Below, piece by piece: positions 16,434-26,300 of a stretch of 64,000 bases of DNA; the first letter of the stretch is position 1; each line of letters starts with the position of its first letter. The notes under the pieces are model-generated. The model was not told the origin of the DNA. It ran no database searches and saw only the letters and a program-made list of their open reading frames with translations. The stretch covers positions 1-64,000 of the forward strand of contig NZ_SBHZ01000016.1 in the NCBI RefSeq assembly GCF_004521985.1. The letters run 5' to 3'. A program made the position numbers and the translations under genes. The DNA is from Ectopseudomonas khazarica. GTDB taxonomy: Bacteria; Pseudomonadota; Gammaproteobacteria; Pseudomonadales; Pseudomonadaceae.

Positions 16434-17318
16434 ATGCCGATTGCGCCTTCCGCTCACACAGCGCCCCCACCGGACCTGATCCCAGAACAGATCGCCTACC
16501 TCCAGGAGCGCGCGCAGTTCGTGCGTCTCGAAACAGTGCGGCTGATCTCGATTGCCAAGGTCGGCCACTACACATCGGTCTTTTCCTGCGCGGAGATCTT
16601 TGCCGCGCTGTACTACGACGCCATGCGCCTGCGCCATGGCGAGCCCAAGTGGGACGGGCGAGACCGATTCCTGATGGGCAAGGGGCACGCCGCAGTCGGC
16701 CTGTACCCGATCCTGGTCGACTGGGGGTTCTTCGATAAATCCGTGCTGGATGGCTACACCCGCCTGGGCAATCCGCTGGGTGATCACCCGGACATGCGCA
16801 AGGTGGCGGGCGTGGATTTCAGCTCCGGTTCCATCGGTCACGCACTGTCTGGCGGTTTTGGCATGGCCATGGGCGCACGCCTGCAAGACCAGGCATTCGA
16901 CGTCTACGTGCTGCTGGGCGATGGCGAGATGCACGAAGGCCAGGTGTGGGAAGCCGCAATGGCTGCAGCGCACTACAAGACCTCCAACCTGATCGCGATC
17001 ATCGATCGCAATGGCTATCAGCTCGACGGCAAGGTCGACGACATCATTGGCATCGAGCCGCTAGGTGACAAATGGCGGGCCTTCGGCTGGGAGGTGCACG
17101 AAGTGGATGGTCACGACGTCGCCGCTGTCGCCCGCCTGCTGCGCCAGCTGAAAGCGGATGAGCAACGCGAGAAGCCGGTATGCGTGATTGCCAAGACCGT
17201 GAAGGGCAAGGGCGTCGAGTACATGGAAACCGAGCCGGGCTGGCATCTCGGCTGGCTCGCAGAAGAGGACGAGCGCCTGGCCATCGAAGAAATCAAAGCC
17301 CGAGGAGGTGTGCAATGA
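16434..17318 (+). CDS. Transketolase-like enzyme, N-terminal (ThDP-binding) subunit
   Basis: 294 residues from the ATG at 16434 (AGGAA 8 nt upstream). It is only the pyrophosphate-binding half of a transketolase. The N-terminal GHYTSVFSCAEIFAALYY, the histidine in GKGHAAVGLYP, and the ThDP/Mg motif LGDGEMHEGQVWEAAMAA followed by IDRNG are present. The active enzyme would be a heterodimer with the next gene's product, transferring a two-carbon ketol unit between sugars or related carbonyls. The usual single-chain TktA is about 665 residues; split forms often belong to special pathways (for example apulose or sulfosugar transketolases), not to the pentose phosphate pathway. Confidence 0.9.
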   Translation: MPIAPSAHTAPPPDLIPEQIAYLQERAQFVRLETVRLISIAKVGHYTSVFSCAEIFAALYYDAMRLRHGEPKWDGRDRFLMGKGHAAVGLYPILVDWGFFDKSVLDGYTRLGNPLGDHPDMRKVAGVDFSSGSIGHALSGGFGMAMGARLQDQAFDVYVLLGDGEMHEGQVWEAAMAAAHYKTSNLIAIIDRNGYQLDGKVDDIIGIEPLGDKWRAFGWEVHEVDGHDVAAVARLLRQLKADEQREKPVCVIAKTVKGKGVEYMETEPGWHLGWLAEEDERLAIEEIKARGGVQ

Positions 17319-18313
17319 ACGCTCCAGTAAGCCCGGACAGCTGGCAGTACCGTCAGATCAATGCCCGTGCCCCCGGTTTGAACTACCTCTCCAACGGCCT
17401 GATCGATCTCGTCGCCGCCGGCCACAAGATCGCGGTGGGCACCGCCGACCTGCAGTATTCCAACGGTTTGAATCGGTTCGCCGAAAAGCACCCGGAGCTG
17501 TTCATTCAGTTTGGTATCTCCGAGCAGAACATGGTCACCGCCGCAGCGGGGATCGCCACTACTGGCAGCATGCCCTTCGTGGCCACGTTCGCCTCGTTCC
17601 TGGCGCTGCTGTGCTGCGAGCAGATCCGCATGGACGTGGCCTACTCGGCGCTGCCGGTGCGACTGATCGGCCACCACGCCGGCATCAGCCTCGGGTTCTA
17701 CGGCACCTCGCACCACGCCACAGAGGACCTGGCGATCACCCGTGGCATTGCCGACCTCACGGTGGTCGCGCCGGCTGATGGTCCGCAGCTGGCCGCCGCG
17801 ATTCGCGCATCGATCCATCATCCACAGCCCATCTACTTCCGCATTGGCCGAGGGCAGGAGCCGAATGTCTATGCGGACGACGTCGTCTTCGAGTTCGGCA
17901 AGGCCATCGTCCATGCCCAGGGGCACGACCTGACGCTGATTGCCACGGGCAGCATGCTGCATCCCACACTGGCAGCGGCCGAAGCCTTGCGCGCCAGCGG
18001 GCTTGCGGTCGGGGTAATCGACATGCACACCATCAAGCCGCTCGATCGCGAGGCCGTGCTGCACGCCGCGCGTCAGTGCCCATTGTTGATCACGGTCGAG
18101 GAGCACAACGTGCTGGGCGGCCTTGGCGGGGCTGTCGCGGAAGTGCTCGCCGATGTCGGCCAGGGTACCCGCCTGGTACGCCATGGGATCTATGACGAAT
18201 ACAGCCTGATCGCACCGCCTACCCACCTGTACCGGCACTACCGGCTCGATGCGGCCGGAATTGAGGCCGTCGCGCGCGAGGCACTGGCCAAAGGGGGCAA
18301 GCATGAGCGTTGA
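17315..18313 (+). CDS. Transketolase-like enzyme, C-terminal (pyrimidine-binding) subunit
   Basis: 332 residues. The ATG overlaps the previous stop (ATGA) and is preceded by an ideal AGGAGG, so the two halves are made together. The catalytic glutamate is in FGISEQNMVTAAAG, followed by MPFVATFASFLALL; the C-terminal transketolase domain ends with TVEEHNVLGGLGGAVAEVL. Together with the N-terminal subunit it forms one transketolase. The substrate is not revealed by sequence; the flanking aminotransferases suggest an amino-sugar or a ketol derived from an amine. Confidence 0.9.
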   Translation: MNAPVSPDSWQYRQINARAPGLNYLSNGLIDLVAAGHKIAVGTADLQYSNGLNRFAEKHPELFIQFGISEQNMVTAAAGIATTGSMPFVATFASFLALLCCEQIRMDVAYSALPVRLIGHHAGISLGFYGTSHHATEDLAITRGIADLTVVAPADGPQLAAAIRASIHHPQPIYFRIGRGQEPNVYADDVVFEFGKAIVHAQGHDLTLIATGSMLHPTLAAAEALRASGLAVGVIDMHTIKPLDREAVLHAARQCPLLITVEEHNVLGGLGGAVAEVLADVGQGTRLVRHGIYDEYSLIAPPTHLYRHYRLDAAGIEAVAREALAKGGKHER

Positions 18314-19595
18314 TCTCAATGTCGCACTGAGCGAACGCGCCCGGCAGGTCCTGCCGGGCGGGCACCTCAGCCCCAGTCGCAAGCTGGGACAACCCTATGC
18401 CTTCGTGCGTGCCGAGGGTGCGTACCTGTACGACGCCAACGGCCAGCGCTACACCGACTATCACTGCGGTTTCGGCGCTCATGTGCTGGGCCACGGTATC
18501 GCGTCCATTCGCGACCGGGTCTTCGAAGTCAGTCAGCGCATAGACCTGATTGGTGCCGGAATCATCGACCTGGAAGTGGAAGCCGCCGAGGCGCTGGTGC
18601 GCCTGATTCCCTGTGCGGAGCAGGTCGCCTTCTGCAACAGCGGGTCCGAGGCGACCTACCATGCCCTGCGCCTGGCGCGCGCGGTGACCGGGGCGCAGCG
18701 GATCATCAAGTTCCAGGGTGGGTATCACGGCTGGCATGACTATGTCGCCATGAATGGCCAGAGTGCCGCGGAAAAGCTGGACGGCTACGACCCCATGTCG
18801 GACGGCATACTGTTCGATGCGGCACGCCATACCGTCATTCTTCCGTACAACGATGCCGACGCCGTGGAGCACTACCTCAAGGCCAACCCCGGCCAGGTCG
18901 CGGCCATCATCGTCGAGCCGATCGCGCACAACATGGGCGCGGTCACCGCTACGCGGGAGTTCCTCCAGACACTGCGGCTGCTCAGCAGCGAACATGGGGT
19001 GATCCTGATCTTTGACGAGGTGATCACCGGTTTTCGCCATGCCCTCGGGGGCTATCAGGCACTGATCGGTGTCACACCGGATCTGGCGACCTTCGGCAAG
19101 GCAGCCTCGTCCGGCTATCCGGTCGGCTTCGTGGCCGGACGCCGGGATCTCCTCGAACGCGTCGGCCGCAGTGGCGAACGTGGCGTGTTCATGGGCGGGA
19201 CGTTCAACGGCACGCCCTCCACACTGGCGGCCGTACTGGCGACAATCGACGCACTTTCGCAGCAAGGTGTCTACGAGCGCTTGTTCGCCCTGGGTGATTA
19301 CCTGCGCAGTCAGCTGGACGGGATCATCGAACGACTGGGCATCGAGGCCCAGAGCGCCGGATTCGGCTCCGTGTGGCTGCTGTATTTCTTCAGCGGGCCG
19401 TACCGCCAGTATCGCGACCTGCTCGCCAACGATGACGAGCTGGATCTGGCGCTGCGCCGGCGCCTCATCGAACAGCGGCAGATCTTCCAGCCCCTGCAGC
19501 TGAAACGCCTGTACCTGTCGGCCAGCCACACCCGGGAAATCGTTGACGATACGCTGGGGCTGATCGAGGACAATCTGCGCAGCCTGCGTCGCTGA
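18303..19595 (+). CDS. HemL-like class III aminotransferase / aminomutase
   Basis: 430 residues; the ATG at 18303 overlaps the transketolase stop by 11 bp. It follows the glutamate-1-semialdehyde aminomutase layout: CNSGSEATYHALRLAR, GGYHGWHD, IVEPIAHNMG, LIFDEVITGFR and the PLP lysine in TFGKAASSGYPVG. True HemL usually has GGGLPVGA near that lysine and acts in haem synthesis; here the segment differs and the gene sits in a catabolic operon. It is therefore more likely a specialised aminotransferase or aminomutase working with the transketolase. The reaction is unknown. Confidence 0.87.
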   Translation: MSVDLNVALSERARQVLPGGHLSPSRKLGQPYAFVRAEGAYLYDANGQRYTDYHCGFGAHVLGHGIASIRDRVFEVSQRIDLIGAGIIDLEVEAAEALVRLIPCAEQVAFCNSGSEATYHALRLARAVTGAQRIIKFQGGYHGWHDYVAMNGQSAAEKLDGYDPMSDGILFDAARHTVILPYNDADAVEHYLKANPGQVAAIIVEPIAHNMGAVTATREFLQTLRLLSSEHGVILIFDEVITGFRHALGGYQALIGVTPDLATFGKAASSGYPVGFVAGRRDLLERVGRSGERGVFMGGTFNGTPSTLAAVLATIDALSQQGVYERLFALGDYLRSQLDGIIERLGIEAQSAGFGSVWLLYFFSGPYRQYRDLLANDDELDLALRRRLIEQRQIFQPLQLKRLYLSASHTREIVDDTLGLIEDNLRSLRR

Positions 19596-19650
19596 CGTGG
19601 CATCGCTCAGGCAGGACGCCGACGGCGGATAAATCATCTGGCAATAGGTT

Positions 19651-19684
19651 ATATTTTATAAATGGTGCGAAATGCACCATTTAT
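19651..19684. promoter_or_regulatory. Operator-like sequences before the GntR regulator
   Basis: Two overlapping elements. ATATTTTATAAATGGT (19651-19666) matches the box 1/box 2 consensus at about 11 of 16 positions. A perfect 11-bp inverted repeat, ATAAATGGTGC / GCACCATTTAT (19658-19668 and 19674-19684, 5-nt spacer), lies just before the start codon. Both suit autoregulation by the GntR protein. Confidence 0.5.
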
Positions 19685-19702
19685 GGATCAATGGAGTCAG
19701 AC

Positions 19703-20380
19703 GTGCAGATTCAACCGCTGGAACAAGGAAATTTGTCGGCCCGGGCGTACTACTCGATTCGCGAAGGGCTGATTGCCGGCAACTTCAAGCCTGGTGAGCG
19801 TCTGGTCATGCAGGATCTTGCCGAGCGCCTGGGCACGAGCGTGACGCCCGTGCGCGAGGCATGCCTGCGTCTGGTCAGCGAGCGCGGCCTGGAACTGCGC
19901 TCAGGCCGCTTCGCTATCGTGCCCACGCTGACGCTGAGTCGCTATATCGAGGTTCGCACCATCCGCATTGCCCTGGAAGGCCTGGCCGCCGAGTTGGCGA
20001 CCCGCCACGTCACAGCCGAGAGCCTGGCAACGCTGGAAACGCTGCACGCCAGATTCGAAGAGGCCGAGCAGCAGAACGATGCCGTCGCCGCCATGCAGTA
20101 CAACCGAGAATTTCATTTCACGCTGTACCGGCTGTCCGGCATGGAGATGCTGACCGCGCAGATCGAGGGGCTGTGGGTTTCCATGGGACCTATCTTGAAT
20201 CTGTTCTACAGCAAGGGGCACAACACCTACCTCGGCGCCAGTGCTCATCTGACGCTCATGGACGCCCTGCGCGAGAAGAAGCCCGCCAAGGCGCGCAAGG
20301 CAATCGCGGACGACATCCTGGGAGCCAGCGACAGCATCATCGAATTCATCGACGGCCGCGAAAGGACCGAACAGCGTTAA
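19703..20380 (+). CDS. GntR family regulator, FCD (FadR-type) domain
   Basis: 225 residues if it starts at the GTG at 19703, which has GGAG 6 nt upstream; an in-frame ATG at 19691 lacks a ribosome site. The winged helix is seen in SARAYYSIREGLIAGNFKPG and LAERLGTSVTPVREACLRL. The FCD effector domain follows, with the metal-ligand type segments EFHFTLYRLSG and HLTLMDALREK. FCD regulators usually repress sugar-acid or amino-acid catabolic operons and are released by a pathway metabolite. It is co-directional with the transketolase arm and is the likely regulator of both arms via the 16-bp boxes. Confidence 0.87.
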   Translation: MQIQPLEQGNLSARAYYSIREGLIAGNFKPGERLVMQDLAERLGTSVTPVREACLRLVSERGLELRSGRFAIVPTLTLSRYIEVRTIRIALEGLAAELATRHVTAESLATLETLHARFEEAEQQNDAVAAMQYNREFHFTLYRLSGMEMLTAQIEGLWVSMGPILNLFYSKGHNTYLGASAHLTLMDALREKKPAKARKAIADDILGASDSIIEFIDGRERTEQR

Positions 20381-20464
20381 CCCGCCCGTCCATGTGACCC
20401 GGCACCTGTCCAGCCCACGCCCTGGGCCTGAGACATCTCATTCTCATCCTCACGGATCTACCTT

Positions 20465-22285
20465 ATGGATATGGATTGGAGTCAGGCCCTGCAAGAGAGC
20501 CTGAGTTGGCTTGCAGTGGCGGCTGTCGTCACCTTCATCGTGTTCGCCGGAGCCTCGGCCCTGGCCATTCGCTGGACCCGCTGGGGTCGTCAGTTCTGGC
20601 AGATAGCCGGCCCCTACCTGAGCCCGCGAAACAGCTGGAAACCCTTGCTGGTGTTCGCCGTGCTGTTGGTACTGGCGCTGTTCGCGGTGCGCATGAACGT
20701 GCTCTTCTCATTCTGGTACAACGGCTTCTACAGCGCGCTGCAGGCCCTGGATCAGAAGGCGTTCTGGTTTCTCCTCGGCGTCTTCGCGGTCCTGGCGACC
20801 ATCCATGTTCTGCGTGCCCTGTTCAACTACTACGTGACCCAGGCCTTCAGCATCCGCTGGCGGATCTGGCTCACCGAGCGCCTCACCGCCGACTGGATGA
20901 ACGGCGACGCCTACTATCGCGGGCAGTTCCTCGACACCCCGGTGGATAACCCCGATCAGCGCATCGAGCTGGATGTAAATGCCTTCGTCAACTACTCGGT
21001 GAGCCTCAGCCTCGGTGCCGTCAGCGCACTGGTATCGCTGGTCGCCTTCACCGGCATTCTCTGGGGCCTGTCGGCGCCACTCAGCGTCGCCGGCGTGGAA
21101 ATCCCCCGGGCGATGGTGTTCGCCGTCTATATCTACGTGATCATCGCCACCTGGATCGCCTTCCGCCTCGGTCGGCCGCTGATCCGCCTGAACTTCCTCA
21201 ACGAGAAGCTGACCGCGAACTTCCGCTACGCCCTGATGCGCCTGCGCGAGTACGCGGAGAACGTAGCCTTCTACCAGGGCTCGGCCATCGAGCGTGGCAC
21301 CCTGCTCGGCCGCTTCTCGGCACTCATCGGCAATGTCTGGGCACTGGTCTACCGGAGTCTGAAGTTCGACGGCTTCAACCTCGCCGTGAGCCAGGTGGCA
21401 GTGGTCTTCCCCTTCATCCTGCAGGCACCGCGCTTCTTCAGCGGCGCGATCAAGCTGGGCGACGTGATGCAGACTTCCCAGGCCTTCGGCCAGGTGCAGG
21501 ACTCGCTGTCATTCTTCCGCTCCTCCTATGACACCTTCGCCCAGTATCGCGCCACCCTCGACCGTCTCACCGGCTTCCTCGACGCCAACCAGCAATCGCG
21601 CGAGCTGCCAAGCGTGACGCGAATCGCCCAGAGCGAGGCGCTGGACATCGTCGGCATGCAGGTGCAGCGCCCCGACGGCCATCACCTGTTGCAGGACCTG
21701 AATCTCAACCTGCGACCCGGCCAGGCCCTGCTGATCAAGGGCCCATCCGGCAGCGGCAAGACTACCCTGCTGCGCGCCCTGGCCGGCCTGTGGCCCTACG
21801 CCGAGGGTGAGGTGCACTGCCCCGCGGGCAGCGACGCGCTGTTCCTTGCCCAGCGTCCCTACCTGCCGCTGGGCGACCTGCGCAGCGCCATTGCCTACCC
21901 CGCCAGCAGCCTGCCCGGAGACGACGAGCGCCTGCAGCAGGCCCTGCGCCAGGTCAATCTGGCCCACCTGACAGATCGACTGGACCTGAGCAACGATTGG
22001 TCGCGCATTCTCTCGATCGGTGAACAGCAACGCCTGGCCTTCGCTCGCGTACTGGTCAACCGGCCGCACATCGTGTTCCTCGACGAATCCACCTCGGCCA
22101 TGGACGAAGGCCTGGAGCATGCCCTCTATTCGCTGCTGCGCCGCGAGATGAGCGACAGCGTGCTGGTCAGCGTCGGCCACCGCGCCACCCTGTCCAGGTT
22201 CCATACGCACCGCCTGGAACTGGACGGACAAGGAGCCTGGTCGCTGACCGAGCAGGCTGCGCACGAGCCGCCTGCCTTGAGTTGA
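20465..22285 (+). CDS. YddA/SbmA-like ABC transporter, fused membrane domain and ATPase
   Basis: 606 residues. The N-terminal about 400 residues form an SbmA_BacA/ABC_membrane_2 domain with six or so membrane spans (for example FVLFAGASALAI-like and LLVFAVLLVLALFAV), with the family segment SFWYNGFYSALQALDQKAFW. The C-terminal ATPase has Walker A GPSGSGKTT, a signature reading LSIGEQQRLAFARV, and Walker B VFLDESTSAMDEG. E. coli YddA and relatives form homodimeric half-transporters of unknown substrate; SbmA relatives import peptides or B12-like compounds. The gene lies between the amino-compound cluster and the Zur operon with no obvious operon partner. Confidence 0.88.
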   Translation: MDMDWSQALQESLSWLAVAAVVTFIVFAGASALAIRWTRWGRQFWQIAGPYLSPRNSWKPLLVFAVLLVLALFAVRMNVLFSFWYNGFYSALQALDQKAFWFLLGVFAVLATIHVLRALFNYYVTQAFSIRWRIWLTERLTADWMNGDAYYRGQFLDTPVDNPDQRIELDVNAFVNYSVSLSLGAVSALVSLVAFTGILWGLSAPLSVAGVEIPRAMVFAVYIYVIIATWIAFRLGRPLIRLNFLNEKLTANFRYALMRLREYAENVAFYQGSAIERGTLLGRFSALIGNVWALVYRSLKFDGFNLAVSQVAVVFPFILQAPRFFSGAIKLGDVMQTSQAFGQVQDSLSFFRSSYDTFAQYRATLDRLTGFLDANQQSRELPSVTRIAQSEALDIVGMQVQRPDGHHLLQDLNLNLRPGQALLIKGPSGSGKTTLLRALAGLWPYAEGEVHCPAGSDALFLAQRPYLPLGDLRSAIAYPASSLPGDDERLQQALRQVNLAHLTDRLDLSNDWSRILSIGEQQRLAFARVLVNRPHIVFLDESTSAMDEGLEHALYSLLRREMSDSVLVSVGHRATLSRFHTHRLELDGQGAWSLTEQAAHEPPALS

Positions 22286-22572
22286 GTACGCGGGTGCAGG
22301 CATGCCATTGGCCGATCAGCCCGTACCTGCATGCAGCAGGAAGCCAGTGCCCGCATCGACGGTGCAGGCTACGCTGGGGCGCTGCCCCCTCGTAGCCTGA
22401 CGAGCGCCTTGAAAGCGGGTGAGCCAGAGGCAGGCGGACCACGCCCCGGCCTGTCGCCGAACCGTCGTGGCGAGGAGCCCATGGCCGGCCCACTCATCAA
22501 CGACACAACCGCCGACCGACCCGGGCTGACAGCTCAAGCAGCGCAAGCCTGCATACCCCGTGGGACAGCCGT

Positions 22573-22893
22573 CTACTCGGCTCTCTCCTGCTCTGGCACA
22601 TAGATCATCCGACCGTCTGCCAGGCGATAGGTCACACCGGCCTTGGTGCCCTGCCCTTCGCCGATACTGCCATTGGATTCGTAGCGCTTAAGCTCCTCGC
22701 CATCTTTGACCAGCATGCGCATGTCGGCCTCACCGGGGTTTTCGATGACCACGACCTTGTCCTGGCTGAAGGGATTGAGCGGGTTCTGCACGATGACCAC
22801 CAGCAGGATACCTATAACGACCAGAAACAGGTCGATCAGGTTGACCATCGAGATGATCGGATCGTCCGCCTCGTCATGTTCGAGAAAGCGCAT
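22573..22893 (-). CDS. DUF2149 membrane protein (ExbD-like partner)
   Basis: 106 residues. The start ATG shares one base with the ExbB-like gene's stop (TGATG at 22891-22895), which decides it over an upstream methionine. A short cytoplasmic N-terminus (MRFLEHDEADDPIISMVNLI) contains the DxxxxxxxLID-like start of ExbD/TolR proteins, followed by one membrane segment (FLVVIGILLVVIVQNPL) and a small periplasmic domain. DUF2149 proteins recur beside CobN-like and ExbB-like genes, and the pair probably forms a dedicated proton-driven energiser for the CobN-like protein (inference). Confidence 0.85.
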   Translation of the reverse strand: MRFLEHDEADDPIISMVNLIDLFLVVIGILLVVIVQNPLNPFSQDKVVVIENPGEADMRMLVKDGEELKRYESNGSIGEGQGTKAGVTYRLADGRMIYVPEQERAE

Positions 22894-23369
22894 CAGGCCT
22901 GCTCCCACGCACGCTCGATGCTACGAAGTTCCTGCAGCAGCCAACGACGGCGAACGGTAAGGATGAAGAAGGTGATGCTGGCGCTGAGCAGGGCGACGAT
23001 CACCGAGGAGAACGCCACCACCATGTTCTCGCCAATGCCCTGAGCGTCGTTGCGGGTCAGCGCCAGTAGTGCAGGCCCCATCGGAATCATGGTGGCCACT
23101 AGGCCAAGCATCGGTGCACTGCGCGAGGTGATCCGCAGCCACTCCAGTTGCTTCATGATCCAGAGTTCAAGATCATCGCTGCTGCCGCCATGTTGCTCGT
23201 ACCACCTGGCCAGCCTCGACTGGTAGCGAGCACGGTGACGTTGCCAGGCTTCCAGCGCGAAAGCGCCCAGAGCAAAGCAGGCATAAGCCAGCGACGCCAG
23301 GATCAAGAGCATGACGGGAACGAGGAAAAGCCGGGTGATTTCGTAGATGCTGGTTTCTAGACCGTTCAT
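22893..23369 (-). CDS. MotA/TolQ/ExbB-type proton channel protein
   Basis: 158 residues from the ATG at 23369, which overlaps the CobN-like stop (ATGA). Three membrane segments are visible: about 13-38 (LFLVPVMLLILASLAYACF), 88-106 (PMLGLVATMIPMGPALLAL) and 119-140 (MVVAFSSVIVALLSASITFF). The second and third carry the small-residue pattern of ExbB/TolQ ion channels. It would couple the proton gradient to the neighbouring CobN-like protein together with DUF2149, not to general TonB function. It is translationally coupled on both sides. Confidence 0.87.
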   Translation of the reverse strand: MNGLETSIYEITRLFLVPVMLLILASLAYACFALGAFALEAWQRHRARYQSRLARWYEQHGGSSDDLELWIMKQLEWLRITSRSAPMLGLVATMIPMGPALLALTRNDAQGIGENMVVAFSSVIVALLSASITFFILTVRRRWLLQELRSIERAWEQA

Positions 23370-26300
23370 AACGCAGGTTCCGTCATTCGAGAATTTGTAA
23401 GACCCTGCCGAATGGCACCGGCCATGAAGCAGGCAAACAGCAGGGCGAAGCCGAGCCACAACAGCCACCGAGATTGCTCATCGCCCTGGGCGGGCATCAC
23501 CTCCTCGAGCACCTGACCGCTGACAACCTGAGCGGCAGCCCCTGCATTCGACGACGGAGTGTTCTGGCCAGGGCTGTGCAAGCCGAAACCTGCGGCCAGC
23601 TGTTCGCTGAACTGCCGGGTAAGCGCTTCCCCAACCTCACCCGCCTCTGTACTTGCCAACTGCTGACGGCGCTCGACCAGCTCGCGGCGGGTCTGCTCGC
23701 TGGCATCCCAGTAGCCTTTGCGGATGGCCTCGAGCATGCGCTCGATGAGTTGAGCCTGAGCCGTTGGGTTGTGCTGCTCGAACCAGGCGTCGAGACCAAG
23801 CTCGCGCTTGTCCATGACGTAGGTGTCATGAATCGCCTGCCACTGATCATCACGCACCATGGTGCGATCGGTGGCCTGCCAGCCCCACAGGTTATTCACC
23901 AGGTTGAGCATCTCCAGCGTGCCGGCGTAGCCCTCCTTCTGCATCTCACCGATCCACTGCGGGTTCAGGTAGCGACCACGCAGCTCGGTCGCGAGGAACC
24001 GGGCGGCGCCCGTGATGCGCTCGCTCTTGCGCAGATCGGCTATGTACAGCACCGGACTGCGGCCATCGAGATGCCGCACCGCAGCCGAGAGACCACCGAG
24101 AAACTCGAAGGGGTGATCGGTGGACAGCAGCCCATTGAGTTCGGACGAACGTGACATCACGGCGGCCTCAACCCCCTTGAGCTGCTCGGCGAACAGATTG
24201 CCGCCCTCCAGCTTCACACCCCAGGCTTGCGCACCGTACCCATATTGCAGGCGCTGCAAAAACTGCTGGCCGAGCGCCGCATCGTCATCCCATTTCGTCG
24301 AGTCCAGGGCCAGCTTGGAAACGCCGGTACCATAGTCGCCCGGTTCGTTGCCGAACACGCGCAAACGTGACAGCTGCTGTGCCTGTTCGGCGGACACACC
24401 CTGCGCCTGCAAGCGCACGGCCAGCGCCCGGCTGTTCGCGGCGATGACATTCCCAGGCTCGTCCAGCTCAGCCAGACGATCTGCTGCATCTGCGAGCAGG
24501 CGCATGAAGCCGTCGAACTGATCCCGGTACAGGCTGGTGACCTGCAAGACGGCGTCGATACGTGGTCGTCCCAGTTCGCCGGCGGGAATGATATCCAGCG
24601 CCACTACCCGGCCACCGTCATCCCACACCGGGCGAAGGCCCATGGCATGCAGCACCTGGCTCTCGACGATGCCCAGGTGCCTCAACGCCTCCGACGACCA
24701 CAGGCTGAACGCCAGCTTCTGCGGCGCCTGCCCCTCATGGTCCGCGCGGTACTGGCCGATCAGCTGCGCCAACGCCTCCTCCCCCGCCGCATAGGCCGCC
24801 CGTGTCGGCACCTTGTCAGCCTCGAAGGCATAGAGGTTGCGGCCACTCGGCACATCGGGATTGCGGACCGGGTCGCCGCCCGCCCCCGGCTCGACGAAAG
24901 CGCCGGACAGTCCTGCCAACAGTGCTTCCAGTTCCTGCGTATCGGCAAGCTGTCGATCCAGTTCGATGCCCCTGTCGATCAGCTCACGCAGTTCGGCAGA
25001 CTCGATCGTCTCCGCGGCCACGCCATCCCTGAGATAACGCTGCAGGGTTCGGTAAGGCAGTGAGTTCTGCAGTTCACGGTAGTCGCTGGCGAATACCTCG
25101 TCGGGGTCGAGCCCCAGCGCCTGGTAGTACGCCTTACCCAGCTGCTGCATTACCGTGCTCAGCCGATGTTCGGCCGATGCCGGCTCACCGAAGGTATGTA
25201 ACCCAAGCGGCGTGGCGCCGCGTGCAAGTTCGTGCAGGTGATCATGCAGGACGGCGAAGAATGCCGGGAAATCCGCACGCATCGACGCCTCATCCCAACC
25301 CAGGTCGGCCTGCATGTCCATGGCCACGACCGCCGTCCATATCTGCTCGGCGGTTTGCTCGCGTACGGCGCCTTCGTCCAGCTGTTGGTATTCGTGGATC
25401 GTCTGGTGCAGATCGCGCAGCTCGTCATAGAGGCCGGCCGGTGCGAAGGCCGGCGTCTGATGGCTGATGGTGACGGCACGCCCCCTGCGCCTGGCCTGAA
25501 TGGCCTCGCCGATGTTGTCCTGGATATAGGGATAGAAGACCGGCAGGTCGCCGACGGCGAGAAAGGGATAATCATCGGCGGACAAGCCGCGATCCTTTCC
25601 TGGCAGCCACTCCTGTGTACCGTGCGTGCCGAAGTGGATCAGCGCATCGGCGCCGAAGCGCTCGCGCACCAGCTGGTAAGCCGCCATGTAGAGATGGTCC
25701 GGCGGCACCTTGCTGTCGTGGTAGGCCTCGCCTGGCCGCCCCGCTCTCGGTGGCTGGGGTAAAAGCAGCAACTTGCCCAGGTGCAAGGCCGGGATCACGA
25801 ACTGCATGACGCCATCGACCTCGCGCAGCGCCCAGTGTTGCACCGGCTCGCCCCAACGGGCGGTCAGCGCATCGCGCGTCGCCAGCGGCAGGCGCGCGAA
25901 CCAGGCCTGGTAATCCTTCAATGGCAGCGTGTCGGCCAGCCCCTCGCGCAGCAGTTCATCCAGGGTTTCCGGGCGGTAGTAACCCGCCAGCAGGCGTTGA
26001 GCGGCATCGATCAGATCGGCCTCCGATGTCGCGGGCACCTCGTATCCCGCACGGTTCAGGGCCGCACTCAACGCGGCCAGGCTGGCGGGCACGTTGAGGT
26101 GAGACGCAGCGACGTTCCGTTCACCGTCCGGGTGATTCCAGAACATCAGCGCGAGTCGTTTGTCCTGCGCTGGCAACTGACGCAGGCGAATCAGCCGATC
26201 CAGCTTGCCGAGCAGCGCTTCGGCCTGACCGGGCATGAGCCTCGGTTCCCCCTCCTCCAGTGCACTGATCACCAGCGGATCACTCATGCCCCAGCTTTCC

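Noticed and set aside
18303..19595. HemL of haem biosynthesis
   Set aside because: It is co-translated with a split transketolase in a catabolic operon, and the segment around the PLP lysine differs from the HemL pattern.
22286..22572. A hidden gene in the convergent gap after the YddA-like gene
   Set aside because: Short frames there lack ribosome sites and recognisable domains; only small weak hairpins were seen.
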